Assembly: GCA_914767715.1 (NCBI GenBank) | Contig: OU612066.1 | Coordinates: 20,498,283-20,562,282 of the forward strand | Source: Membranipora membranacea | Taxonomy: Eukaryota > Bryozoa > Gymnolaemata > Cheilostomatida > Membraniporidae | Reading direction: 5' to 3' | DNA: 64,000 nucleotides | Shown: positions 35,272 through 47,500 of the stretch, piece after piece | Layout of the letters: each line of letters starts with the position of its first letter | Position numbering within the stretch: the first letter of the stretch is position 1 | Made by a program: the position numbers and the translations under genes | Notes under the pieces: model-generated | Seen by the model: the letters and a program-made list of their open reading frames with translations, nothing else | Database searches by the model: none | Told to the model about the DNA's origin: nothing

Positions 35272-37986
35272 CCTGACTGTGCATGTGAACAGCACCATAA
35301 ACTCTCAAAGGCACAGCCACCATCCCTCTAGGTCGAGTTTGACTGCTGTCTGTTTGTACAAGAGATCTCAAGAAGACTGGATTATCTGAAGATGGAGCAG
35401 GTGAGACTGAAATGGCGGGAGGCTGGTGAGTGGGAAGTAACATCTGTACTGGGTTGGTGGGGGTTGAAGATGTCGGCACTGCCTCAGACAGAGTTGGTAT
35501 TGTTTGATCCAATAAATCATCAGGCTCAAAATTGGTCGGGGAAGACGGATACAAGTCCAGATTGGGCAGACAGGCATCGGGGACTTGTGACTGCAATGGA
35601 GAGGGAAGGTCTGAGCTCATGTCAAGTGCAGGTGCAGCTATTCCAGTCACTGGGGTTGAAAGGCTAACTTCAGACACCTCAGTTGTTTTCGAGTAAGGTA
35701 CTTCTGAAGGAGAGCCCGTCTGTTCTCCAATAACTATATCGCCTCCCGTCTGCTGGTGTACATCTGACTGGCTACTTGTTCCCTCACCAAGTGCAAGTGC
35801 TCGTCGGGATTTCTTAGATGACCTGTGATAATTTATAAGAATTTTTCATCAGAGTAAAATCATCGAAAGCTTGGAATATATTTAGTTGTGATTAATTAGC
35901 TAGTAATCAACTAGCTTAGAGGTTTTTTAGAAGGGAACCCTGCTAATGAATAAATAATTTTGCAATAGATAAGGTGAGGGGTGAGTTTGTCTCAAAATAA
36001 TGGTACCGCACATTCAGCACTTTTATTAGTATTATATTAGTATATTTTTTATTTTCATATTTTTATATTTATTATTTATCCCACCTAAAAATATCAGGCA
36101 TTAGTTGGTAATAACATGTTTAGCATGTTATAAAGCTGGTATACCTCCTGATAGGCTTTGCTGTCAACGCGTTTTGATTAGCATCTGCAGATTAATATGA
36201 TTTATGTGTCAAACTTACGGCTCAGGGTCAGACAGAATACTGCTAATGATAGACTCTCTCTCTTCCTTTGTAGGAGTAAAAACATACTTCTTTCTTGGTG
36301 TTGGCATATCATCAGGAACCACATATCCCGGTAACACTTCCCTATCGGTGCGCAGGTACATTCTGATGGCAACAAGAAAAAAATTGAATGTTGTCAATGT
36401 GGCTATAAAAGTTCAGGTTATCCTAATAGGTGTAGTTTCCATATAGATCACTATTTTTATCAATCATAAAGGTCTAAACACACTGACAGTAGCCTTGTTC
36501 ACATAGCCGGTTTTGACCAAAATAACCGAAACCCATGGCCACGTGTACAAAGCTACACTGACAGAGGATCAGCAGACGCTTTTATGTTAGTAATGTGATG
36601 TCATGCAAACTGCTCTGCACTCTGAGTTTGCAGCTGAGGTCTGAGGATAGGCTGAGGCTGCTGACACCAAATGCGTTAACAACGGTGACATATAGTTGTG
36701 ATAACCTCTGAGGTTACAACAGGTAAGTGTGATTTGACCATGACAGGAGTTATGTGGAGAATTTCAGTCTTTGACTGTCATAAATATTAAATCCTGAGGA
36801 AACGACATTCAATTCTCTAACTACCGTAATCCCTCACCTATAAGTCACCGGACTTATAAGTGAATCACCCCCCTCAGAAAAAATTAAAATGCTCCAGTTA
36901 TAAGACACCCCACAGCTATAAGACACCCCACAGCTATAAGACACCCCACAGCTATAAGCCACTCACTACACTACACTCACTACAAATGAAATAAGTAGTT
37001 TTGGGAAAAAAACTGCCGTCAGTGGGTTTTGAACTCACAACTCCATGTTTACAGGTCGTACGCTCTACCACTGAGCTATTCAGCTTCGGTGGCTGATAAT
37101 GGTTTTGGTCAAATATAAATATAAAAATGCTTCAAATGATAGTCGGTCTATATGCTACTCTCTTATAGCCGCCTTCACTTATAAGTGAGGGTGAGGGTGA
37201 GGGTGAGGGATTACGGTATGTTTTGTATGTTATAATAATCCTTTATCATAACATTTAAATGCAATGACTGTAACTATTTTTAGAAATCTTACACCTTTCC
37301 CTCTTACAACTTGACAATTCATGTAAGCTAGCGGACTAAACCATACGTGTGCATACTATTTTTACGATATTAATAAAACTATATCCAGTTTCTCTGCTAG
37401 TTTTAGATAGTAAATTAGTACAAAAATAAAATCATAACATAGTTGATAAACAACATATTTTTAGGCCTAGCTGGTAGCCTTGTTATGAACAGACTTTTTG
37501 ACTGGCAGGTTGCCGTAAGGCTTTACGCGTTCATCCTAACAAGTTGGTGATTATGACTAATTAAGACAAGGCCATGCTGGCTATCCTAACTTGAGGTAGA
37601 ATTTCCCGACAGTTAGGTGTAAAGTATTTGTATATTATGTCCGTATCATATCCAAACATTCAAGAAAGCATGACACTAAATGTAGTGTATGAAACAGAGG
37701 GGCAATGGTTTAACTGGATAAAAAAAAAACCAAAGCATGTCACCGATGATGATCACTGTATAACAACTCACCTATTCTTGGCTCCAAGAACATATCTGGT
37801 GTAATTTCTGATATCCTCTTTGTGAAAATGTCTCCAATATAAACGACTTGTTTGGATAAGTTTGAATGACTCACGGACCCAGTCCACCCATTTTTGGCGA
37901 GTTATAGCATTGGATGGAAAAGTAAACAGGTGATGTATCTCCTCACAGTTGGCAGCTGCACCAAAGAAAAACTCTTTTCTAGGCAT
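35272..37986 (-). CDS. THAP-like gene, three exons, cut by the hAT insertion
   Basis: Exon 37986-37772 (acceptor TTTCTATTTCAG, donor ATAG-GTGAGT), exon 36362-36219 (donor GCC-GTAAGT) and exon 35822 to about 35272. The frame is open across both joins. Exon 1 encodes a THAP-like fold: NCEEIHHLFTFPSNAITRQKW, WVRESF, RLYWRHFHKEDI, and then RYVLGAKNR. Exon 2 is MYLRTDREVLPGYVVPDDMP and a basic KYVFTPTKEER end. Exon 3 is a Ser/Pro/Thr-rich linker of about 180 residues. The third zinc-ligand position (Cys in RLC-x-RHF) is Tyr, and only one Cys is visible at the start, so zinc binding is doubtful unless an upstream exon supplies more. The acceptor before the ATG allows an upstream exon. The frame ends in TAG formed by the transposon's terminal repeat. 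Confidence 0.6.
36822..37218. mobile_element. 397-bp TA-flanked MITE carrying a tRNA-like segment
   Basis: Ends TACCGTAATCCCTCAC and its complement (three GAGGGT units are added on the right). Contains about 3.5 tandem copies of an 18-bp unit (CACAGCTATAAGACACCC) at 36906-36960 and TATAAGTG motifs in both arms. A tRNA-derived stretch lies inside (37015-37090). It lies in the first intron of the THAP-like gene. Confidence 0.8.
37015..37090 (-). tRNA. tRNA-Thr(UGU)-like sequence, probably a pseudogene
   Basis: On the minus strand TAGCTCAGTGGTAGAGC gives a perfect A-box D-arm, CTGTAAA gives an anticodon loop with TGT, and GAGTTCAAAACCC gives a B box. The acceptor arms do not pair well and the anticodon stem is imperfect, so a working tRNA is unlikely. 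It sits inside a MITE, which may have captured it. Confidence 0.5.
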
Positions 37987-38319
37987 CTGAAATAGAAAAA
38001 TAATGATGGTAGTTATAACACCATTAATTTTTTATTGTTACTACTCGCATCGGGTTCCAGTGAATAATACTTGCCAAAACTCCCTATTTAGGTGGGACCC
38101 TCCAGATTTCCACACCGACTTTCTGCCCACTTCTCAATTTTTGTAAATCTCACTATTTCCTCCAGATTTGACAGAAAAACCACAGTTTTTTAGTAACTAT
38201 CCAAGCACTTGTGATGAGTCCCAGGGGCCAATGTGTTGATGTAGTAAGTGCTCAGACTCCAAGGCGCAGGTTACCTGCACAGGTTCCTGCGCCCTGGAGT
38301 AGGAGCACTTAGACTCAAG

Positions 38320-38580
38320 GGGGCGGCCAAACATTGTCAAACATTGCCAAAATCCCAGGTTTCGGAGTAGACCTGCGCTCTGTGATGATCCCTGCTGTGC
38401 ACATTAATTAATTCCAGAGCACAAGTACGACAAATTCATCATGATGAGCATTGGCACTGGTTGCTTTAAGACTAGGAACACAGGTCTACTCCAAAACTTG
38501 GGATTTTGGCAATGTTTGACTGCCCCCAAAAACTCAAGGGGGGCAGTCAAACATTGCCAAAATCCCCGGTTTTGGAGTAG
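38320..38580. repeat. Three copies of a 50-bp repeat in +, -, + order
   Basis: A unit containing CAAACATTGCCAAAATCCC, a TTTxGGAGTAGA and a G-run appears at about 38320-38378 (plus), about 38481-38530 (minus) and about 38535-38590 (plus). The inner pair forms an inverted repeat. Reads as remains of a fold-back element. Confidence 0.7.
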
Positions 38581-39167
38581 AACTGTGACTAAGAATATAA
38601 TAGTATTATCAAAGTGATGCCTAGTAGTCGTCTGGTGATACTAGTATTAATTTATTCATTTATAGAGGTTTTCTTAAAAGTGTACAGATATCAAAAGGAA
38701 TTCTATTATAGGTAACTTGTTGACCTCTGAAAACAGCAAAAAAACATATCAAGCTTACTACCAAAGTTAAACACAATATTCACAGTATAATTCACCTCTT
38801 GTCACAATGATTGTCTTTGACTTTGAGAAAGAAGAGAGTGTAATAACAGGTTATAATCCGACAGATTGTGCCAACAAACAATAAGTGAATAATATGTGTT
38901 TAGTGTTAGTTCAACCTTATTTTAAAACTAGTCAGCCACATCCATGTGAATTTCTCAACACTATGACAGAGAGACGACTGCTCTTTTGATTATGAACAAA
39001 TCTCCTGGGGTGCGTCACATCCGGTGCTTAATCACCGTGGTTACAAGTAAACTTTTTGACGGATGACATCCGGCTGGTTCCCAAGTTGAAATGATGGCCA
39101 TAACTCCAAAACTTCAGGACCCCACAACTTCAGTTTGTTGTGATTTCACAGGCTGTATCTTGCTCAC

Positions 39168-39778
39168 ATGACAAATCAAGTCATGACAAGAAAGAATCAT
39201 AAATTAATTAACCTGCCCTCAAACAAAGTCTTTAAGTATGCCATGAGTAATCAGAGGCTCCGCTATTCTGAATTTGAGACGGTGTGTAAACATGCCGAAA
39301 ATCAGGTCAATGAGAGACCACTGGGTACATTGTCTGCCAGTGATTCTGAGGTCAGCATTCTCACACCAAACAGTCTACTCTTAGGCAGGGCACTCTCAAT
39401 TAACCCGGGGTATAGCTTATGAATCCCTCAGTAATCAGCGTAATGTAGTGGTCACTGTGTCTAATGAGTTGTGGAAAAGATGGTGCCAGTTCTATGTCCC
39501 AACAATGTTTGCAGGCCACAGGAATGGTAAGAACCCTAGGAACCTGAAAGTCGGCGACGTAGTTGTCGTCACTGAAACCAATCCTCTCAAACAGGGTTAC
39601 TTTATAGCAAGGGTTAAGTCAGTATATCCAAGCAGGGATGGGGTGGTCCGTAAGGTGCCCTGGTCTTAAGAATATCCGGGTTGGGGGTAGGGTGTACGAG
39701 TACAGGGGATCCCCAGACATCCTCATCACCCGTAGTATCAAGAATTTAGCTTTACTTGTTGCTCTAGATAAACAGTAG
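39168..39778 (+). mobile_element. BEL/Pao integrase C-terminal fragment
   Basis: The first frame (to about 39419) has VNERPLGTLSAS and LTPNSLLLGRAL, the BEL/Pao hallmarks after the integrase core. After a frameshift near 39410 the next frame has ELWKRWCQFYVPTM, NLKVGDVVVV and GYFIARVKSVYPSRDGVVR, the chromodomain-like tail, and after a second one near 39660 it ends at TAG 39776-39778. No gag, protease, reverse transcriptase or long terminal repeat is in view. A fragment of a dead retroelement. Confidence 0.85.
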
Positions 39779-40080
39779 ATGTTTCGGAATAAGGTTAGAA
39801 CTGTATTTTGCTAGGCTAAGTGAACCTCTGAGAGTATCATGGGTCATGATGCTCTGGACATCACTATTCACTCTTTCTCATCTTATTCATTGTCTTGTCC
39901 TTCGTGTCGACACAACCACCCGAACAAATTTTTGGAAATTCAAAAGCTATTAGGCTTGCTTGTACTTAGATTTGTTTAAATTCCTTATGCATCAACCCCA
40001 CCCTACTAGTGTTTTGGGATGGACATTTTTATTTATGAATATTTTTTTTTATGCAAGAAGAAATTTAAAAGACCAGTTAA

Positions 40081-40762
40081 TTAAAGGGATAATACACTTC
40101 TGATCTCTGTTTGGCAGCCAATGGAGCACAGAAAAATGTATGTACATACAAAAACTCCTTATTTGTAATTCAAAACCCCTTGTTCTGCTCAAATGTGCAT
40201 TCTAAATTGTAGTTGTGCATCTCCAACAAGAAATAAGACAACTAACAGAATTGTTTGTGATCTGAAAAAAGCTGATTTTGTGAGCAGTTGTGTGCTCCTA
40301 CCTCTTGGTTAGTGTTTCAATTGTCCAGATACTCAAAGTGCGCATGTGCAATAAGGATGACCTTTTGACTTTAGCTTGTTATTTTCTAACAGCCCAGCTT
40401 AACACTTTTATTACCATATCCGGTTATGGTAATAAAAGTGTTAAGCTGGGCTGTTAGAAAATAACAAGCTAAAGTCAAAAGGTCATCCTTATTGCACATG
40501 CGCACTTTGAGTATCTGGACAATTGAAACACTAACCAAGAGGTAGGAGCACACAACTGCTCACAAAATCAGCTTTTTTCAGATCACAAGCAATACTGTTA
40601 GTTGTCTTATTTCTTGTTGGAGGTGCACAACTACAATTTAGAATGCACATTTGAGCAGAACAAGGGGTTTTGAATTACAAATAAGGAGTTTTTGTATGTA
40701 CATACATTTTTCTGTGCTCCATTGGCTGCCAAACAGAGATCAGAAGTGTATTATCCCTTTAA
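40081..40762. mobile_element. 682-bp near-perfect palindrome with TTAA ends
   Basis: Arms of 338 bp (40081-40418 and 40425-40762) are separated by a six-base spacer. They pair position for position with only a few mismatches and no net gap. Each end reads TTAA-AGGGATAATACAC. TTAA flanks match piggyBac-type target sites. No coding capacity. Such a perfect hairpin should be recently formed or under repair-mediated homogenisation. Confidence 0.92.
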
Positions 40763-41489
40763 GGTAATTAGCATTTATTATTAACTGTCTTCATTATAAC
40801 CAATAATTTTGGTATGAACATAGCTATAGCAGCCAGCTTTTTCTCTGCTGTTTGCGCTTTCCAATTGTTCCAAGTTATATAGCTATTTTTATGACTCATT
40901 TGTTTTAACCATCAGCCAGCATTGTTACACACGGCAGCTCAGCAAGAGGAAGGTTTTTCTCTGGCCGCCAGTAAATGTACTCATGTTTTCAACTCGCTCC
41001 AAGAAACGTTATAGAACCCTACACCATGTAAATTTAATTTTTTAAAAGAATAAGTTTAATCTGATGCGTTCCTTATATGAAGCCAACTGTTTGTGGAGAT
41101 TTATATCAATTGCTATGGCTGTAACTGAATTTTAAGCGCATACTATTATGTCAAGGTTCCATATTCATTATTATCATGCAAACAAACGTTATATAAGACT
41201 ATATATACCCTTTTTAGCGGTGTTAATTATTAGCTTGGAGGAGTTATGTTCTCAACAACAGCTGGTTAATTCAACGTCCTCTCCTATCAATAATTGTAAG
41301 AGCTTAAATTCATTTTGTAATTCGTGTACTTTGTTTATTGTTTTTTGTAAGTCTGATGACGATTTAATTTTATGTTTAGCTTCATTGTATACCACATGTT
41401 ATATCGTTTTGTCTTGTCCTGTTCCATCGTTACATTGTCAGTATTTTTTATAGGTTACGTCTTCTAAATAAAGTCATTACCCACAAGTC

Positions 41490-44053
41490 AGTTGGCAATT
41501 AATAAGGACGCCACATACCAGCACAGTCAGCTAGCTCGTGTCAGACAGATTGTGAAATACTTCCGAAAGAGTAACAAGGGGAAATATGCACTTCAGGTAA
41601 GCAAATGCAAGCGGTTATGACAATAATTCAAGTTCCGGAAACATTGCATGATGGGAATGTGGTAAAAGTGCCCAATTAATTGATGATACTAGGTTGTTCC
41701 ATTCTATGTTTACTTCAGAAAGTGGGCTGGAAGTGCAGTTACAGCCCATTTAGTGTTTGACTACAAATTTTTGTTAGAAAGAAAATTGTTTAAGTTGTGT
41801 GTTGAGCTGTTGACAACCTGCAAGTGATTATGTTGTGGGTTGTTTTTTTAACAATTCAAGTAGTCGAATACATTAAAGTGGAGCAGTAACATTAGGATAT
41901 TTATGGTCTTTTGATTCTATTCATTATTTTCTTTCGGAAAAGGCAGAAATCGAATAAGAAGCCACTCCTGATGCCTATATTAGATGTCATGGCACAATGG
42001 AATAGCACTTTTGACATGATAAAGCGATTGCAGTTTCTCAATGACGAACTGTACTCGACACTCAGTCAACTGAAGGTAAACTGGTACATCAACACATCAC
42101 CAAATATGGACTTTTCATTTTATTTACAAGAGTTCGTTTCTTCTCTATCCCTCCATCTTCTCATCTACTTGCATTATGTACGTTGCAGAACGCTCAACAA
42201 TATTTCAGTATTACAGTACACATGCTGTTTGTTCACTCTCTGTTAAGAGAGATGCAACAGACCATTCTTAAAACTATAACATGTTTTAACCAATGAGTGC
42301 TTGAGGTAAACCCAAAGCTGATGCATCATGGGAATATTATAGACATTCACTACTCTAATCATATAATATTTGTAATTTTGTATAGAATAATAAGCTCCTT
42401 CAAGACTGGAGAGCTGTGGACCCTGACTGTATTGAAGCTGTCGCTGAGATAATGGAACCCTTCAAAGATGCCACAGCAATAATGACAACTGAAACATCCA
42501 GCTCTATATCCCTGATTCGTCCTCTCATGGCACAGCTTATGAGCAGTTGTCGACAACTAACTACTGGGGAGGATGTCCCTGCGAGGATTCGTGAGATAGG
42601 GTAGACTATCAGAAATAGAAACGAGGTAAAATAGCGTGCTGTTAGTAATGATAATACACAGAACATCAACAACAACATTGAGCAGTAGTAAGGTTTCAAC
42701 AATTTGAAGCTGATGGTGTTATTTCACGACTAATAATATCTATCTAAGTTGCAAGTCCTAGGGACCTAGGGCCTGTTCTACTTCGGATCTACTCCTACTC
42801 TACTCTACTCTACTCTACTCTACTCCTACTCTCCTACTCTACTCCTACTACTAGTAGGAGAAGAAGAAATGTGTGTTCTTACTACTACTGTTCTAATCTA
42901 CTACTTCTACTCCTGTTCTAACTTTCTTCTTCACTGATTACTGTATTTTATAGCATTTCTACAGGAATTTTGAATGCTCACTTAGACACTTACCTTGTCA
43001 GTCAGGGCACCTCCTGACCAAAGCATACAAAATAAATGTGAATCGATATAAATGTGGTGTTTACAATGTTCTTTTAGATACACAAACAAGACCGAGCTTC
43101 TGGATATGATTAGCTTCCTCGATCCCAGAACTAAGAGCCTTCCCTACATATCTGCTGAAAAACGTGAAATAATCAATGACAAACTGTTAGATACTAACAG
43201 GATCTATGTATGATACCGTGAGTAAACCTCAATCTGGTAGTTCAAGGAAGAAAGATCTATCTCAGGAAGTAAAAACTACATAGCTGCAGACTCTGCATTG
43301 ATGAAAGATTGTCCATTGTCATGATAGAGAGCTAATCACATGTCATTCCCTCATATTGCTAGGCAAGCCAGATGCTACCTGGCTATCCAGGGTACATATG
43401 TTGCGGCAGAGTGGGTGTTTTCCACTGCTGGATTAGTAGTATCCGCGCCCAGAGAAGCAGAATAGATCCCAGCTTAGTGAACAAAATTTTTTTTTTGAAC
43501 GAAAATCTCCGTCAACTGCAGTAAACAATCACTCATGCTGCTAGTGTTGTAGGGTATTTATGGAGAATTGTAATTAAAGTGACTATTGAATACGAGAGGG
43601 ACTGCTATGCGAGGGGTTTTCTACCCTGAGTTTGAACTAATTTACCAAGGTTATCTGTGTTTATCACTTATAAAAAGTGGCGTCTGGTCATCAGTGCACA
43701 AAGATTGATGACATTGTTTGTTACATTTTATTATTACCATGTATGTTTTACCATCCTTTATACTGATGGTCAGGATTTAGACCAGTGAATGTTTTTAGAC
43801 TATGCTTGCAAGTTGCAATCATCAAAATCACTCACCGGTATGTAAAGAAAATAAGTAACGAATAAAATTTACAAGCATACAATATCTATCAAATGCTGGC
43901 ATGGTGACAAATTTTGTATAGGGCCTACCTCTTTAGTTGTACCGCGTCATCACGCAAACCCGACCTGGTGCCAACTCGGTATCGGTTTTATCCTCAAGAG
44001 CCATACCCGACCCGGTGTAAAAATTTCCGACCCGTTCCACCCCTACCGACAGG
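41490..44053 (+). pseudogene. Decayed ZBED1-like hAT transposase with right end
   Basis: Pieces in order: about 41500-41596 (LARVRQIVKYFRKS), 41947-42075 (DVMAQWNSTFDMIKRLQFL), 42386-42605 (AVAEIMEPFKDATAIMTTE), about 43080-43190 (LLDMISFLDPRTKSLPYI) and about 43403-43522 (AEWVFSTAGLVVSA, then frameshift to QRSRIDPSLVNKIFFLNENL). These follow the order in ZBED1-like hAT proteins. At about 43930-44053 the sequence ends CCCGTTCCACCCCTA after GACCCGGT/ACCCGACC repeats, which resembles a hAT right end. No matching left end was found. Confidence 0.75.
42790..42860. repeat. TACTC microsatellite
   Basis: A pure TACTC run of several units is followed by CCTACTC variants and a palindromic CTACTAGTAG end. 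It lies in the decayed hAT element. Confidence 0.85.
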
Positions 44054-44588
44054 CTCTTTATGGACTTATTGGAAAGTAGGGTTCGGTGAAAAAAACTCAT
44101 CAAAATTTGTCTTTAGTACATGTATAACAGTTTGCGCAAAGAAATAAGAGTTATTTATTCATGATCAAGAGGTGGATAATTACAAGCAAAAAATAATGAT
44201 TTTATATTAACACTGTATGATTCAGATACTGATTCTGGAAAACGTGGCAAGGCGAAAATTTCAAAATCGTTTTCAAAAAAGCTGAAAGTCATTTTCCATG
44301 TTTTCCAAAAACGAATATTAGTACTTCACCTCAAATTTAGTGATGGCGTTCAGAAAGCTATCAGAAACACTAAGACATTCCTACTGTATGATGGAGTGCT
44401 TTAGGTCTGAATCATTTATAATATATGACTAATAATAATAGCATGAATAAATCATTTTTGGGAAAACGGGAAAATATATTTTGCCTTACAATATGGTTCT
44501 AAATCATAAAAAATAACCTGCAACCCATTAGCCCAAACACCAATCAACCCTGTCACACACATTGTTTCAAATATTTAAAATTGTCTCA

Positions 44589-47500
44589 TTAGAATCCAAA
44601 TACTTGCACCTCAGCCAGGTGAAAGTCAGCACTGTGACCTGTGTTGTGTACCTGCACAAACCGTCCACTTAGAGGCTGGTCACACACAATGAGAGTATTC
44701 TCTGTTACTTCACCAACTATCTGGCCGCACAAGGTATTTGTATCATCAGTCGAGTTAGATGCCACTGATGTGACTGTTATCATCAAGTCTGTTGGGTCGG
44801 TGGCATTCGTTATTACTGCAGATAAATGGAAAGAGAAATTAAGACATCTGTGTGTGACAAGTGAAGCCATGTGGTCTGATCAGGTAATAAAGTACAGAGC
44901 CAACATGAATCTAACTTTCCGTTTGCAGAAATCCTACAAGGAATAGAGCCTCCAAATTGCACCCGCAGTCCCCCAACCTGATAAACGAAAATGATACATC
45001 TAATGGTGAAGCAAAAAGCTTTAATGCCAGGCTCATTTGCAGTAGACAGGATGACATCAGGGGCAGATTTACATAGATGGCTGATTACAGACCTGATACA
45101 CAATGTTTGTCCAAACCATTTATGCTGAGACATTTTATCGCTTAAGGTAGTGTCAATGACAGATTGGAATATCAACATATTATATACCGTTGGAAAGCTG
45201 CTGAGCTACTGAATTATAATACGTATTCATTACAACTCAATATGAATACCTGAACGAAAACTTTATTTGATGAGGAAATGAGGTAGAAAACGCAATTTTG
45301 GTTAACACTGATGGCGGAGTCAGGATGATTGTTAGAAATAGCAAAACAGGTGAAATGTATTCTTTATTGTCCACTCACAGCATAAGCATAAGCACAGAAA
45401 ACTCTGAGTATTGAGTATGATGAGCTGACAAAATACTTAGGTTAAACTCTACTGTGACGTACCACGCCCTACAATATATTTTGTGCAATCTGTGAATGTT
45501 GGCATCTACTGCATGGATAGAATACATCAGCTAAGCTAAGCTAAGAAATATCACAAAACTTTGCTTCTCATAAAAAAGTACAGCATCGCTCACCAGTTGG
45601 GAGATGATTTACTTTGTATTAATCATCCTAAATGCTTAAGAGGAAGTGAAAGTGAAATTAGAATGTGGCCATATTCTCCACAGAACCACTGGCTACTGAA
45701 AATATGCTGGCTGATGCTAAAAAAACAGCTACTTGGTGTCATAGCATGTCGTATTTGTACTGATTATTGGCATAGTCTTAATCTACGCTGTTTGTTTGCC
45801 GAAGCTGCTCTGAGCATGGAGTTAGCTCTGACTGTTTTGGTATGTGAGTAGAGAGACCCAACGGTAAATCGACTATTGTAAGCCTTGTATATATTCATTA
45901 CCTGTCTACAAAGGAGCTCTTGATGTAATACTATATCATTCTTGGCCATCTCAGCTATATGGTTTACAGAGAGCAATTTTGGCATTTTTCTCTCTCACTC
46001 TTGGATGGTAGTTCCCTAGCAGGTGTTGGCACTAGTACAGATAGTATTAAAATGTTAGAATTGTGAGAACACCATTTACAGCAATAAGTTTTAATCTGAC
46101 AGCTTGAGTGTCACAAGCAGGTGTTTGTTAATCCTTCACACACATTCCATTACACTTGTAACAAGTCATCATAACACACTTGTGGAATCAGAGAAACAGG
46201 ATGTCATTGTATGCTGACCTGTCTTTTGCTGCTGTTAATGAATGTGGTGAGTTTATAATTTCGCGTATGTTCATGTTTACAAGGATGGTTGATTGGTTGA
46301 AAGTGCAATCATGATCATCATTTGTTAGAAGAGTGGGACGGCCTTTTATGCAAAATATTAGATAATTGACCAAATTTCATTTGTGTATTTTCATCAAAAA
46401 ATTTCTCCAAATTTTGCTTCAAAGCTCATCACGGTATAGAGTAATTATGGCAAGATTGCGATTGCCTCGCAAGAAAAACCTTGAATTCTCTGCAACAATG
46501 TTTCATTGATTTTGCACCCCTACTTGGTCAAGTCCAAGAGTTGAACCAGCATTATGATAATCTGTGTGTTTACCCAAAGGGTTGTCCATTTTAAATCTAC
46601 TGGTACCTTTTAAGTTCTGTGAAGGTTGCCTATGAATGCCAATGTAAACAAATTAACATTCTGATTGGCTTATCTTGATTATGACTTCTACATGGGTAAA
46701 TAATTTGGATGACAACAATACAACCAATTATGGTGGAACAAAGCTGCTTGGCTAAGATGTTGATGTCAAGTAAAAGGTAAACTGCAAAAATGGCAAATAA
46801 ACACTGTGAGAATGTTGTTCAATTCAATAAGCTAATCTCATTGAAAATGATCAGGCACACCAAATTGTACATTGTAGCCATTTAACTCATGCATCGAAAA
46901 GTTTGGTATGTTAAAATTTCTATCAACCTAAAGGTTAATTAATGAATATCAAGACTGATTTCACCAACCTACTCCTGATGAATACAATTTTCACCTAAGA
47001 AGATTCAATTTTATAACAATTCATTTGAAACCAACTGCACGTAATTAAGTAATGTGGGTAGTATCGGGCAAAACAACGTCAACGCTTCAGTTTCATGTCA
47101 CCTATCAAATACACTTCTAGAAGTTTAGACCATCACGACACGATATCCGTAATGCATCTAAAGTCTGGAATTCCAATCATTTCAACAAACTCCTGCCAAA
47201 GGAATACCCACACTGATATCTATTCTGTTATATATGAGGCAGGCTGCTGGGTTGCTAGATTTGGGGCTTGTAGGGCCATTAAAGAAGTTGAGATTTACAG
47301 CCATAAATGATTGCCTGGCCAGCCTTGTAGCAGATAATCTTTCAAAGCTCTCAGCTTGTTATTGTCGCTTGCATTGATATGTTTAAAATTTATAGTGACC
47401 GCCAGTCAGTCTGTACAAACGAGTGCTTTTATGTCATTGCATTATTGGCCTGTTTGACTTACCATTGCTTCTCTCTACCCACCTACCCCAAAATTCAGAG

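Noticed and set aside
44641-44946. 101-codon plus-strand frame
   Set aside because: It is the antisense shadow of the F5/8C exon of copy 2.
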